Of a stretch of 64,000 bases of DNA, positions 8,455-15,552 are shown piece by piece (position 1 is the stretch's first letter; each line of letters begins with the position of its first letter). Under the pieces are notes generated by a model. It had not been told where the DNA came from. It was given only the letters and a program-made list of their open reading frames with translations, and made no database searches. The position numbers were made by a program, and so were the translations under genes. Source of the DNA: Chloroflexota bacterium (lineage in GTDB: Bacteria; Chloroflexota; Dehalococcoidia; Dehalococcoidales; RBG-16-60-22); contig JACPQC010000023.1 of NCBI GenBank assembly GCA_016190695.1, forward strand, positions 48,876-112,875. Reading direction: 5' to 3'.

Positions 8455-8730
8455 TCAACCTCTCCCGATGCCGGCTTCCTGCAGGGCCTGCCGGGAGACC
8501 GGTGACTGGGCGCTGCAGCAGTCCGCCAGCCTGCCGTCGACGACCACCGCCGGGACCCGGTGGATGCCGTACCTCGCCGCTTTCTCGCGGCACTCATTGG
8601 TGGCGCAGCCCTGGCGCAGGTCGTATACCGTCACTTCGCAGCTCTCGCAGGCCAACTCGCGCACCATGCTCACCGCTTCATCGCACAGCGGGCAGCCGGC
8701 AGTGAACACCTCAACGTTTCTCCTGGTCAT
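8455..8730 (-). CDS. Cysteine-rich thioredoxin/glutaredoxin-fold protein
   Basis: Small 91-aa protein beginning with a beta strand and an active-site-like AGCPLCDEAV (CPLC, residues about 13-16). It continues with CESC (about 29-32), two more Cys in the segment GCATNEC, a cis-Pro region (HRVPAVVVDGRLADC) and a Cys pair. The fold matches small thioredoxin-family proteins found in metal or thiol stress operons. Seven or more additional cysteines make metal binding or thiol transfer plausible; electron donors cannot be named. It has a strong AAGGAGG site and is the first gene of an operon with the MerR regulator, directly downstream of a MerR-type promoter. Confidence 0.75.
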   Translation of the reverse strand: MTRRNVEVFTAGCPLCDEAVSMVRELACESCEVTVYDLRQGCATNECREKAARYGIHRVPAVVVDGRLADCCSAQSPVSRQALQEAGIGRG

Positions 8731-8760
8731 CTCTAAACCTCCTTTTCATTTCCTGTTTAT

Positions 8761-8792
8761 AGTATAAACATTCCAGTTGACCTTAATGTCAA
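8761..8792 (-). promoter_or_regulatory. MerR-type promoter/operator with 20-bp spacer
   Basis: Minus strand: TTGACA, a 20-nt spacer, TATACT. The spacer region is a dyad with outer arms ACATT and AATGT. Over-long 19-20 bp spacers with a central dyad are the hallmark of promoters twisted into alignment by MerR-family activators (established knowledge). It lies directly upstream of the thioredoxin-fold/merR operon. Confidence 0.75.
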
Positions 8793-8938
8793 GGCCTGTT
8801 TGTCGAACTTTTTTCGGAGAGTGTTTTCCCCGCTGCCGCTCTATCCTTGCTCCGCCGAAGTTTACGGGGGCCGGTCATACTGTGTTACAATTCGTATTGA
8901 CATCAGGCGCGGATGACCCTGGTCTGGACGGAAGAAGC

Positions 8939-10750
8939 GTGGGACTGCAAAGAAAACTGACCATCTACGGCGCGGTGGGGCTGGTTGCCCTGACCGCCTT
9001 TCTGGCCTACCTGGCGCTGAGCACCATAAACCAGGTAAATACCCTCATCTACGAGGAAAGGGTGGACCGGGCGGAGGAAATCGCCCAGGATATCAGCATG
9101 GCATTCGACCATATCCGCGAGGAGGCGGGGAAAAGCGTTTTCACCACAGGCCAGGGGCTGACTGCGGCACAGGCGCTGCCGGGTGCGCTCGGCTCGCTGC
9201 AGTCCCATCTGCGCCAGCACCTTGCCACAATCCACTCGTTCGCCCCGCCGATCTTCGTCGGCATCAGCGACGCGCAAGGCAGGGTGCTCTGGGCCGAACC
9301 ATACTGGGCCGACAGGATCGATGCAACCGTGCCTGATGCCGCCGAATTCGCGGGAATCTACCAGAGCAGGTCTCTTCTGAACCAGGGAGACAGCGGCATA
9401 TCCCTGGTCCTGCCGGTCAGCGACGGCCAGCAAAGGGAGGGGTACCTCATCGTGGAGATAGTCCCGCTCGCCGGCAGCTTTGATACCTTCCTTCAATCGC
9501 GTAGCCACCGTTTCCAGCTTCAGGTCATCATGTCTGACAGCGGCGCCATCATCTCCAGTTCCGTACCTCTTGGCCAGGAGGAGATAAGCCCTGACTGGGC
9601 GGTGGTGCGCCCCATGGCCACGGCCGGCCGCGCCGGACTGATAGAGCACGGGGCAGAGGGAGACTACCAACCTCACATGGCGGTCTACGCCCCCGTTCCC
9701 GATGTCCCCCTGGGCATCGTCCTGGAAGATGTGGCCGGCAAGGCGCTGGCCCTGCCCGGCGCTTTATCCCGGCGCTTGCTGGTGCTGATCGGCCTGGCGG
9801 TGACACTGCTCGCCGCCTCCGCCTGGCTGGTGAGCCGGGGCCTGGTAAGACCCATCGAGCACCTGGCCCAGAGCGCCCAGCGCATTGCCGAAGGCGACCT
9901 AGAGACGCCGATACCCTCCCTGACCCACGACGAGATCGGAAACCTGGCCAGTAACCTTGAGATGATGCGCCAGCGGCTCAAGGCGTCCCTGGACGATATC
10001 AAGGGCTGGAACGCCAGGCTGGAACAGCAGGTGCGGGAGCGGACCCGCCAGGTGGGGAAACTTTACGGAGAAGTAGCCCACCGGGAGGAGCAGTGCCATT
10101 TGCTCCTGGACAGGATAATCACCGCCCAGGAAGACGAAAGGAGACGCCTGGCCCGGGAGCTGCACGACGAGACGGGGCAGTTCCTGACCGGGCTGGTGCT
10201 CGCCCTCAAAGGCTTGGAGGAACGCGTCGCCAGCGAGCCTCAGATGGTGCGGGAACAGCTCCAGTCCATCCGCAATCTCACCACCAAGGCGACCGAAGAC
10301 GTCCGGAGACTCATCTGGGACCTCCGCCCCAGTCTCCTCGATGACATGGGCCTGGTGGATGCCATCGGCTGGTATCTGGAAAACCATCTCAAGCCAAAGG
10401 GGGTCAAATGCCATCTCGCCACCGGAGGCTTCAGCCGCAGATTGCCCCCGGCAGTGGAAAGCAGCCTCTTCAGGCTCTGCCAGGAGGCGGTGAACAATAT
10501 CGCCAAGCACGCTCAGGCCAGCCAGGCCTGGATAGACCTGCAGATAAGGGGTGAAATGGTAGCGGGCAGCATCAGTGATGACGGCGGAGGATTTGACCCG
10601 GCCAGGCTGGCCTCCGGGGCGAACACGGGACTATTGGGCATGCAGGAGAGGGTCAACCTCCTCGGCGGAAAGCTCGAGATAAAGTCCTCTCCGGGCAAAG
10701 GGACCACCATCCAGTTCCGGGTCCCCCTCAAGGAGGGCCAGCATGGATAA
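8939..10750 (+). CDS. Membrane sensor histidine kinase, NarL-system type (HAMP, HisKA_3)
   Basis: 603-aa sensor kinase. One membrane segment at the N-terminus (about 8-28), an extracytoplasmic sensor of about 250 residues, and a second membrane segment (about 279-302). Then a HAMP domain (RPIEHLAQSAQRIAEGDLETPI), a coiled coil, the HisKA_3 phosphoacceptor (RRLARELHDETGQ, His near 409) and an HATPase_c domain ending KSSPGKGTTIQFRVPL. The frame is open back to 8777, but that would run through the divergent MerR promoter. GTG 8939, just before QRKLTIYGAVGLVALTAF and preceded by GGAAGAAG, gives a clean membrane N-terminus. The gene overlaps the response regulator by 8 nt, so they form a pair. The sensor ligand is unknown. 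Confidence 0.88.
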   Translation: MGLQRKLTIYGAVGLVALTAFLAYLALSTINQVNTLIYEERVDRAEEIAQDISMAFDHIREEAGKSVFTTGQGLTAAQALPGALGSLQSHLRQHLATIHSFAPPIFVGISDAQGRVLWAEPYWADRIDATVPDAAEFAGIYQSRSLLNQGDSGISLVLPVSDGQQREGYLIVEIVPLAGSFDTFLQSRSHRFQLQVIMSDSGAIISSSVPLGQEEISPDWAVVRPMATAGRAGLIEHGAEGDYQPHMAVYAPVPDVPLGIVLEDVAGKALALPGALSRRLLVLIGLAVTLLAASAWLVSRGLVRPIEHLAQSAQRIAEGDLETPIPSLTHDEIGNLASNLEMMRQRLKASLDDIKGWNARLEQQVRERTRQVGKLYGEVAHREEQCHLLLDRIITAQEDERRRLARELHDETGQFLTGLVLALKGLEERVASEPQMVREQLQSIRNLTTKATEDVRRLIWDLRPSLLDDMGLVDAIGWYLENHLKPKGVKCHLATGGFSRRLPPAVESSLFRLCQEAVNNIAKHAQASQAWIDLQIRGEMVAGSISDDGGGFDPARLASGANTGLLGMQERVNLLGGKLEIKSSPGKGTTIQFRVPLKEGQHG

Positions 10751-11405
10751 GAAAGTCCGGCTGCTCATCGCCGACGACCACGCCGTTGTCCGGGCCGGGC
10801 TGCGCCTGCTGCTGGACTCCCAGCCGGATATAGAAGTGTTGGGAGAAGCCCGGGATGGTGAGGCCGCCCTGAGAGAAGCGAAGCGGCTCAAACCGGACAT
10901 CGTCCTCATGGACATCGCCATGCCCGGCATGAACGGCCTGGAGGCGACCAGGGCCCTAAAAAGCGAAAATCCAGAGATACAGGTGATGGCCCTGAGCATG
11001 CACGCCGACGACCGCTATTTCTTCCAGATGCTCCAGGCCGGGGCCTCCGGCTATATCATAAAGGGGGCTGAGCCGGCGGAATTGCTGGCGGCCATCAGGA
11101 CGGTGGCCAGGCACCAGCCCTATATCTATCCCGGCCTTGTCCAGAAGCTGATGCGGCATTACCAGGATGAAACTGCCGCCACCGAGTCGCTCCTGGAGAA
11201 GCTAAGCCCCCGGGAGACCGAGATTCTGAAGCTCATCGCTGAGGGCCTCTCCGGCCGGGAGATCGGGGAGAAGCTCTTTCTCAGCCCGCACACTGTGGAA
11301 CGCCACCGCGCCAATATCATGGAAAAGCTCGGCCTGCACAACAAGGCCCACCTCATCAAGTTCGCCATCCAGATGGGGCTGACCCGCCTGGAAAGCGCTG
11401 ATTAA
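10743..11405 (+). CDS. NarL/FixJ-family response regulator
   Basis: 220-aa regulator with an N-terminal receiver (LLIADDHAVVRAGLRLLL; phospho-acceptor Asp about residue 57 in DIVLMDIAMPG; Lys in the YIIKGA loop) and a C-terminal LuxR-type HTH (LSPRETEILKLIAEGLSGREIGEKLFLSPHTVERH, residues about 150-205). Its start overlaps the kinase stop by 8 nt, the usual arrangement for coupled partners. The cytochrome lipoprotein genes begin 120 nt downstream on the same strand with what looks like an activator-dependent promoter, so they are reasonable but unproven targets. Confidence 0.93.
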   Translation: MDKKVRLLIADDHAVVRAGLRLLLDSQPDIEVLGEARDGEAALREAKRLKPDIVLMDIAMPGMNGLEATRALKSENPEIQVMALSMHADDRYFFQMLQAGASGYIIKGAEPAELLAAIRTVARHQPYIYPGLVQKLMRHYQDETAATESLLEKLSPRETEILKLIAEGLSGREIGEKLFLSPHTVERHRANIMEKLGLHNKAHLIKFAIQMGLTRLESAD

Positions 11406-11436
11406 CCTCCCCTGGCATAAAGCCGCCATTGCGGAT

Positions 11437-11504
11437 TGGTGGTTTTCCACCATCGGTGAATAGCAGCGAATGGCGATTTAAACTCCCCGTCAACCTCTTA
11501 TACT
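11437..11504 (+). promoter_or_regulatory. Candidate regulated promoter of the cytochrome lipoprotein genes
   Basis: A TATACT -10 box (11499-11504) lies 21 nt before the ATG at 11526 but has no good -35 box. About 66 nt before the expected transcription start is a perfect inverted repeat TGGTGG-TTTT-CCACCA (11437-11452). That is a plausible position for an activator site, perhaps for one of the adjacent NarL-type regulators. Inference only; the palindrome could also be the 3' hairpin of the regulator gene. Confidence 0.35.
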
Positions 11505-11525
11505 ATTGATGTATAGGAGGTGTGT

Positions 11526-12356
11526 ATGTTGTGTCAAAAGCGGTTTTTCATCCCCTTCCTGGTGATCCTGGTACTGCCTCTTGTCCTGTGGGCCTGCTCT
11601 CAGCCAGAGATCCCGCCTGCCCCTGCTCCCATCCCCGCTCCTGCCCCCGCCCCGACTCCGGCCAGCCCCGCCGCCGACGGCAAGGCTGTCTACGCTACCT
11701 TTTGCGCCGCCTGTCACGGGCCGGAGGCACAGGGTACCGCCGTTGCCGGCAGCCTGCCCGGCCATAGCGCCGAGGCCATTCGCCGGCAGGTCAGGGCGCC
11801 CATGGGCAAAATGCCCGCCTTCGCCGAGTCCCAGCTTACTGAGGCCCAGTTGGACAGTATTGTCGCCTTTATCGCCAGTATGCCTGCCCCGGAAAATCAC
11901 GCTGAGCCGCTGGATATGGACGATGCCCTGGCCGTCCATCACTTTATGACGCTGTTCGCCCTCAAGGCTGGTGACACGCCCGACGCCTTGCACCATCTGG
12001 ACCATGTCATCGACATGGCCACTGACCACGAGCACAAGGAGCGGGCAGAACAGGCCAGGGCGCTGGTAGCCGCGGGCAATATGCACGATGCCGAGCACGA
12101 AGTCGAGGAGATGCTGGCCGGGAAGGCGGCACCGGAGATGGGGATGTCCCAACTCCATGTCCAGCTTGCCTTCAGTTCCCTGTCGGCGCGTGAAGTTGAC
12201 GATGCCAGGCACCACATGGAGCATTTCATGTCGTTCGCTTCCGGAATGGACAAGATCAAAGGAGAGGAGGTAGTCAAGCTCATGGATATGGGCGATATGC
12301 ATGAGGCCGGCCATGCCCTGGAGCAAATGATGGGCATGAAGCCCCACGCGGATTAA
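11526..12356 (+). CDS. c-type cytochrome lipoprotein with His/Met-rich C-terminal region
   Basis: 276-aa exported protein. The signal peptide ends in a lipobox (LVLWAC), followed by an Ala-Pro tether, then a class I cytochrome c domain with heme motif CAACH (about residue 65) and an axial-Met candidate in MGKMPAF. The C-terminal half (about 155 residues) carries no second heme motif but is exceptionally rich in His (17) and Met (about 16), as in HH and MHD/MHE strings. This suggests helical hairpins that bind metal such as copper; that is inference. ATG 11526 lies 5 nt after AGGAGG. Followed by another lipoprotein gene 31 nt downstream; likely co-transcribed. Confidence 0.82.
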   Translation: MLCQKRFFIPFLVILVLPLVLWACSQPEIPPAPAPIPAPAPAPTPASPAADGKAVYATFCAACHGPEAQGTAVAGSLPGHSAEAIRRQVRAPMGKMPAFAESQLTEAQLDSIVAFIASMPAPENHAEPLDMDDALAVHHFMTLFALKAGDTPDALHHLDHVIDMATDHEHKERAEQARALVAAGNMHDAEHEVEEMLAGKAAPEMGMSQLHVQLAFSSLSAREVDDARHHMEHFMSFASGMDKIKGEEVVKLMDMGDMHEAGHALEQMMGMKPHAD

Positions 12357-12387
12357 GAATTAACATTTGAAACAAGGAGGTACTCTG

Positions 12388-13272
12388 GTGATACGCAAGT
12401 TGCTCTTTACCCTGGGCTTAACTTCGGTAACAGCGGCGCTCCTGGTGGCCTGCCAGCCAGCGTCAGTTCCCGCACCCGCTCCCGCACCCGCCCCGCCCCC
12501 ACCACAGGCGGCCCCTCTGCTGGCCCCCGACGCCTTCGCCATCAAGATGGAGCCGCTCGGCCACTGGCACGTGCTGAAACCCAAGAAACTGGTGTACACC
12601 GTGCTGGATACCGCCACCAGCCAAGGCAAGGCCGGACTGAAGCCAGTCATCCAAATCGCCCGCGGCGGTAACCCCAGCGTCACCGTCCGCAGCCTGGAGA
12701 ACGGACAGATCAAGGATGAAGGCCAGGGCATTTACACGATGGAATATACTCCGGCAGACATGGTGCCCCACGCCTTCGTTTTCCGGTTCAACGTTGACGG
12801 GCAGGAATTCGTGTCCGCCCCTGTCGCCGCCGAATTGGCGAGGGATGGTGAGGAAGGTATCAAGGTCGAGGCCAAAGGCACCTCTTACGTGTACCAGGTC
12901 CGCTATAACTGGGTGCCCGGCCATGCCCACGCCAGCGACAAGGACAAGGTGAAAATGGTCTTTGAGATCATGCGGGGCCTGCAAGAGGGAGACAAGATAA
13001 ACTGGGAGCAGCCCTTCCGCAACACCTTCGACCTTATAACCGATGCCGACCATGCCGAAGTGATGATCAAGTCAGCCGATGGCGCGGTAGACCAGGAAGT
13101 ACACCCGGTATATAAGGGCAAGGGCATCTACGAAGCGGAGCGGCTGTTCTCCGTAGCCGAGGTGGGCAAAGAGAAGATATACGATGTGCGCTTCTCTTTC
13201 ACCGACCCGTACAACGGCGCCAAGGTCACCCACTCCGAGCCCTATAAACTACGCATCTCCGCGGCACATTAA
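12388..13272 (+). CDS. Exported lipoprotein, possible FixH/YtkA-like beta-sandwich
   Basis: 294-aa lipoprotein: signal peptide with lipobox (AALLVAC), Ala-Pro tether (about 20 residues), then a mainly beta-strand ectodomain. Segments such as GIYTMEYTPADMVPHAFVFRFNVDG and IYDVRFSFTDPYNGAKV resemble FixH/YtkA-like immunoglobulin-type domains, which appear twice, and Met/His residues occur in EPLGHWHVLKPKK. I do not recognise a specific family with certainty. GTG 12388 is chosen because AAGGAGG stands 7 nt upstream; a TTG at 12367 lacks a site. Second gene of the cytochrome unit and closed by a strong terminator, so it may assist the cytochrome or carry metal in the same envelope compartment. 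Confidence 0.7.
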   Translation: MIRKLLFTLGLTSVTAALLVACQPASVPAPAPAPAPPPPQAAPLLAPDAFAIKMEPLGHWHVLKPKKLVYTVLDTATSQGKAGLKPVIQIARGGNPSVTVRSLENGQIKDEGQGIYTMEYTPADMVPHAFVFRFNVDGQEFVSAPVAAELARDGEEGIKVEAKGTSYVYQVRYNWVPGHAHASDKDKVKMVFEIMRGLQEGDKINWEQPFRNTFDLITDADHAEVMIKSADGAVDQEVHPVYKGKGIYEAERLFSVAEVGKEKIYDVRFSFTDPYNGAKVTHSEPYKLRISAAH

Positions 13273-13296
13273 AAAGGGGGTCACAGCCGGATGAAG

Positions 13297-13332
13297 CCGG
13301 GCCAGCCGTCGAAGCTGGCCCGGTCTGTTTTC
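13297..13332 (+). terminator. Rho-independent terminator of the cytochrome lipoprotein unit
   Basis: Perfect 10-bp stem CCGGGCCAGC/GCTGGCCCGG with a 7-nt loop (13297-13323) followed by TCTGTTTTC. Confidence 0.75.
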
Positions 13333-13392
13333 GAAGAAGAACTACTGCGGCAGTGGCAGTGTCTCAGCATCAGCCCTTAGCGCGCTGCCCGG

Positions 13393-13740
13393 TTAGGGGG
13401 CAGCCGTCTTGAGGAACTTCACCAGGGCCTCGATCTGCGCTGCGTTGAGAGAGGCTTCCCAGGGAGGCATGGCCGTGCCCGGCCGTCCCTTGGCGATGGC
13501 CTCTTTTATCTCTGCTTCGCTCCTGGCCGACAGGCTGCTTGCGGTCAGGGCCGGGGCCAGCCCGGTGACGCCCTGCCTGTCCTGGCCGTGGCAGGAAGCG
13601 CAGTTGCTGGCAAATATCTTTGTTGCATCAACCGCCGCCGGGGCTGGGGCTGGTGCTGGAGTTGGTGCCGGCTCTCCGCCACCGCAGGCCGCCAGCAACA
13701 GCCCCCCGATGATTACCCCGGCCAGAGTTGCCTTGCGCAT
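13393..13740 (-). CDS. Small c-type cytochrome lipoprotein
   Basis: 115-aa electron carrier. The signal peptide ends LLLAAC (lipobox), followed by an Ala-Pro tether and a compact cytochrome c domain with CASCH heme motif (about residue 49) and a distal axial Met in GTAMPPWEASL; the C-terminal helix IEALVKFLKT is typical. Anchored outside the cytoplasmic membrane. ATG 13740 is preceded by AAGGAGGG. It lies downstream of the Fe-S/NrfD membrane module on the same strand, although a palindromic repeat of about 70 bp and 205 nt separate them. It is a natural electron partner for that module, but the direction of electron flow is unknown. Confidence 0.88.
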   Translation of the reverse strand: MRKATLAGVIIGGLLLAACGGGEPAPTPAPAPAPAAVDATKIFASNCASCHGQDRQGVTGLAPALTASSLSARSEAEIKEAIAKGRPGTAMPPWEASLNAAQIEALVKFLKTAAP

Positions 13741-13830
13741 AGTGCTTTCCCTCCTTAACATCTTTCCTTTTTTTTACCCATCTTAGTATCCCGTTTCGGA
13801 AACAAGTTGAATAATTAACGTAACCCTTAC

Positions 13831-13898
13831 GTCATTCTGTCGAAGGTCAGAATCCGTGTATTGGATTCTACCTGGATTCCAGCCTGCGCTGGAATGAC
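13831..13898. repeat. Palindromic dispersed repeat (GTCATTC...GAATGAC), copy 1
   Basis: Left arm GTCATTCTGTCGAAGGTCAG continuing AATCC; right arm GGATTCCAGCCTGCGCTGGA continuing ATGAC. The arms are inverted copies with about 19 nt between them and a few differences. The same structure is at 63754-63819 and, degenerate, at 28840-28942. Non-coding; the rest of 13741-13945 holds nothing else visible. Confidence 0.7.
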
Positions 13899-13945
13899 GG
13901 TCCTAAGGCAGCCTGACTTTGTCAACAAACTTATAAGACACGATA

Positions 13946-14146
13946 CTAGAAGAATATGGCCCCGATGAGCAGGGTCACTGCGGTCATCCCGCCCCAGAGG
14001 AGCGCGGTCAGCCCCACCAGGTAGCCCACGCCCAGAAATGCCTTCTTAAAGTCGCGTGGCTTGTCCAGGAACCACGCCAGCAGGACGCCGTAGACCGGCA
14101 GCAGGACGATGCCGAATATGAGCCATGTTCCCGGTCCCGTTTCCAC
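13946..14146 (-). CDS. Small membrane subunit of the Fe-S/NrfD module
   Basis: 66-aa protein with two predicted membrane helices (WLIFGIVLLPVYGVLLAWFL and a C-terminal YLVGLTALLWGGMTAV segment). I do not recognise a named family. It starts at GTG 14146, 5 nt after GAGGAGGG; a GTG 12 codons earlier lacks a site. It overlaps none of the NrfD gene's coding sequence by this choice and follows it by about 30 nt in the same operon. It probably serves as an accessory membrane subunit of the quinone-interacting complex; that role is inferred from position only. Confidence 0.6.
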   Translation of the reverse strand: METGPGTWLIFGIVLLPVYGVLLAWFLDKPRDFKKAFLGVGYLVGLTALLWGGMTAVTLLIGAIFF

Positions 14147-14178
14147 TGTTTCCCTCCTCGACTTTGTTGATTGCAGCG

Positions 14179-15552
14179 TCACTTTTCAGCGCGGCGCAGC
14201 CCCAGCGGAGTGGTGCGCAGCCGTAGCTCAGCCATTTCCCGGTGCCCGTCACTGGCTCCGGCTTCCTCTTCCACTACCTCAACGATGGGCATCACCTTGG
14301 CGACTACCAGGAAGAAGACCAGGACGAAAGAAAAGGCCCCTACTACCGAGGATAGCTCGACCCACGAAGGCCAGTAGCTCCCCGGCACTCCCTGGTAGAG
14401 CTTGAACCCCGGCTCCATCAGCCCCTCCACCACGAACAGCACCTTCTCCAGGAACACCGCCAGCACCGCCACCACCCCGGCGACAACGGTGCGGGTGATG
14501 CTGAAAATGGAGCGGATTGCCCACTGGGCGCCAAGGTAGAGCAGCACCAGGCCCACCGGGATGATGGCCGCCCAGTACAGGGGCTGGTGCAGTTTGGCCG
14601 CCGTCGACTCCTCCACGCCGAGCGGCGGGGCAAAGACGCCGGTGATTATCTGCTGGAGCTGCAGCCACAGGAAGAACAGGGCGAAGAGCGCCAGGGCGCT
14701 GCCCAGGGAGCGGAAGGCGCTGTCGGGCAGGACATCCTTCCAGCCATAGGCCCGCCGGAAGATGTAGGCTATCAGCAGCACCGCGCCCAGTGCCGAGGTG
14801 AGGGCGATACTGAGGAACTGCGGGCCTTGAATGGCGCCGTACCATCCCGGCATCGAGGGCAACAGGGCGAACAGCCAGGGGATGACGCCGCCGTGGAGCA
14901 GCAGCGGGGCCATCAGTATGATGCCCAGGGCCAGCCACCACACCATCCGCTCCACCTTCTTGTCCTCGCTGGGATGGTAGCCCATCAGGAGCAGCCGGTA
15001 GAGCGGGGCGAACACGGCGGGCAGTTTTTTCTGCAGGAAATGGATATCGCGGCGCACCGTCAGCAGCAGGTATGTCCCGGTCATGACGAAGTACAGCGTG
15101 ATGACGGTCACGTCCCAGACCAGCGGCGAGAAGTGGATCCTCCACGGGAAGGCGGGGATGATGCTGGTGACGATGCGGTCAGGACGTCCCACGTGCAGGA
15201 TGATATACAGCCCGGCCACCGAAAGCGCCGCTATGGTGAGCAGCTCCGCCATGCGGGCCACCGGCTTGAAGGCCTCCAGCTTGAATAGCCGGACGGACGC
15301 CGATATGATGATGCCGCCGTGGGCTATGCCCACCCACCAGATGAACGAGCCGATGTAAATCCCCCAGGGGACGCCGCCTCCCGCCCCCCAGTCCCCCAGC
15401 CCGGTGACCGCCATCCCGTATTGGAGCTGGTATGACCAGGCGTAGAGGAACCAGAGCAGCCCGGCCCCGCCCAGCAGCAGGAAGATGAAATACTTCGGAG
15501 TTGGTCGCCCCAGCGTCTTGAGTATATGCCTGGTCCTGGTCTGTTCGTCCAT
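14179..15552 (-). CDS. NrfD/PsrC-family quinone-interacting membrane subunit
   Basis: 457-aa integral membrane protein with about ten helices, belonging to the NrfD/polysulfide reductase PsrC/ActC group that exchanges electrons and protons with the quinone pool. Characteristic segments include YIGSFIWWVGIAHGGIIISA near residue 70, RMAELLTIAALSVAGLYIILHVGRPD and SPLVWDVTVITLYFVMTGTY. It sits directly after the Fe-S protein gene with adjacent stop/start, so the two form one membrane-bound unit. No molybdopterin-binding catalytic gene is in the neighbourhood, which distinguishes this from ordinary DMSO- or polysulfide-reductase operons; the small cytochrome downstream may replace it as redox partner. 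Confidence 0.88.
   Translation of the reverse strand: MDEQTRTRHILKTLGRPTPKYFIFLLLGGAGLLWFLYAWSYQLQYGMAVTGLGDWGAGGGVPWGIYIGSFIWWVGIAHGGIIISASVRLFKLEAFKPVARMAELLTIAALSVAGLYIILHVGRPDRIVTSIIPAFPWRIHFSPLVWDVTVITLYFVMTGTYLLLTVRRDIHFLQKKLPAVFAPLYRLLLMGYHPSEDKKVERMVWWLALGIILMAPLLLHGGVIPWLFALLPSMPGWYGAIQGPQFLSIALTSALGAVLLIAYIFRRAYGWKDVLPDSAFRSLGSALALFALFFLWLQLQQIITGVFAPPLGVEESTAAKLHQPLYWAAIIPVGLVLLYLGAQWAIRSIFSITRTVVAGVVAVLAVFLEKVLFVVEGLMEPGFKLYQGVPGSYWPSWVELSSVVGAFSFVLVFFLVVAKVMPIVEVVEEEAGASDGHREMAELRLRTTPLGLRRAEK

Noticed and set aside
8777..8938. 54-codon extension of the first histidine kinase
   Set aside because: Would run through the MerR-type promoter and adds a Cys/Pro-rich segment with no kinase similarity; GTG 8939 places the first membrane helix at the N-terminus.
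11620..11670. Short tandem GCTCCC/CCCGCC repeats in lipoprotein genes considered as DNA repeats
   Set aside because: They encode the Ala-Pro tethers and are explained by protein sequence, as also at 12465-12510, 35420-35485 and 43035-43110.
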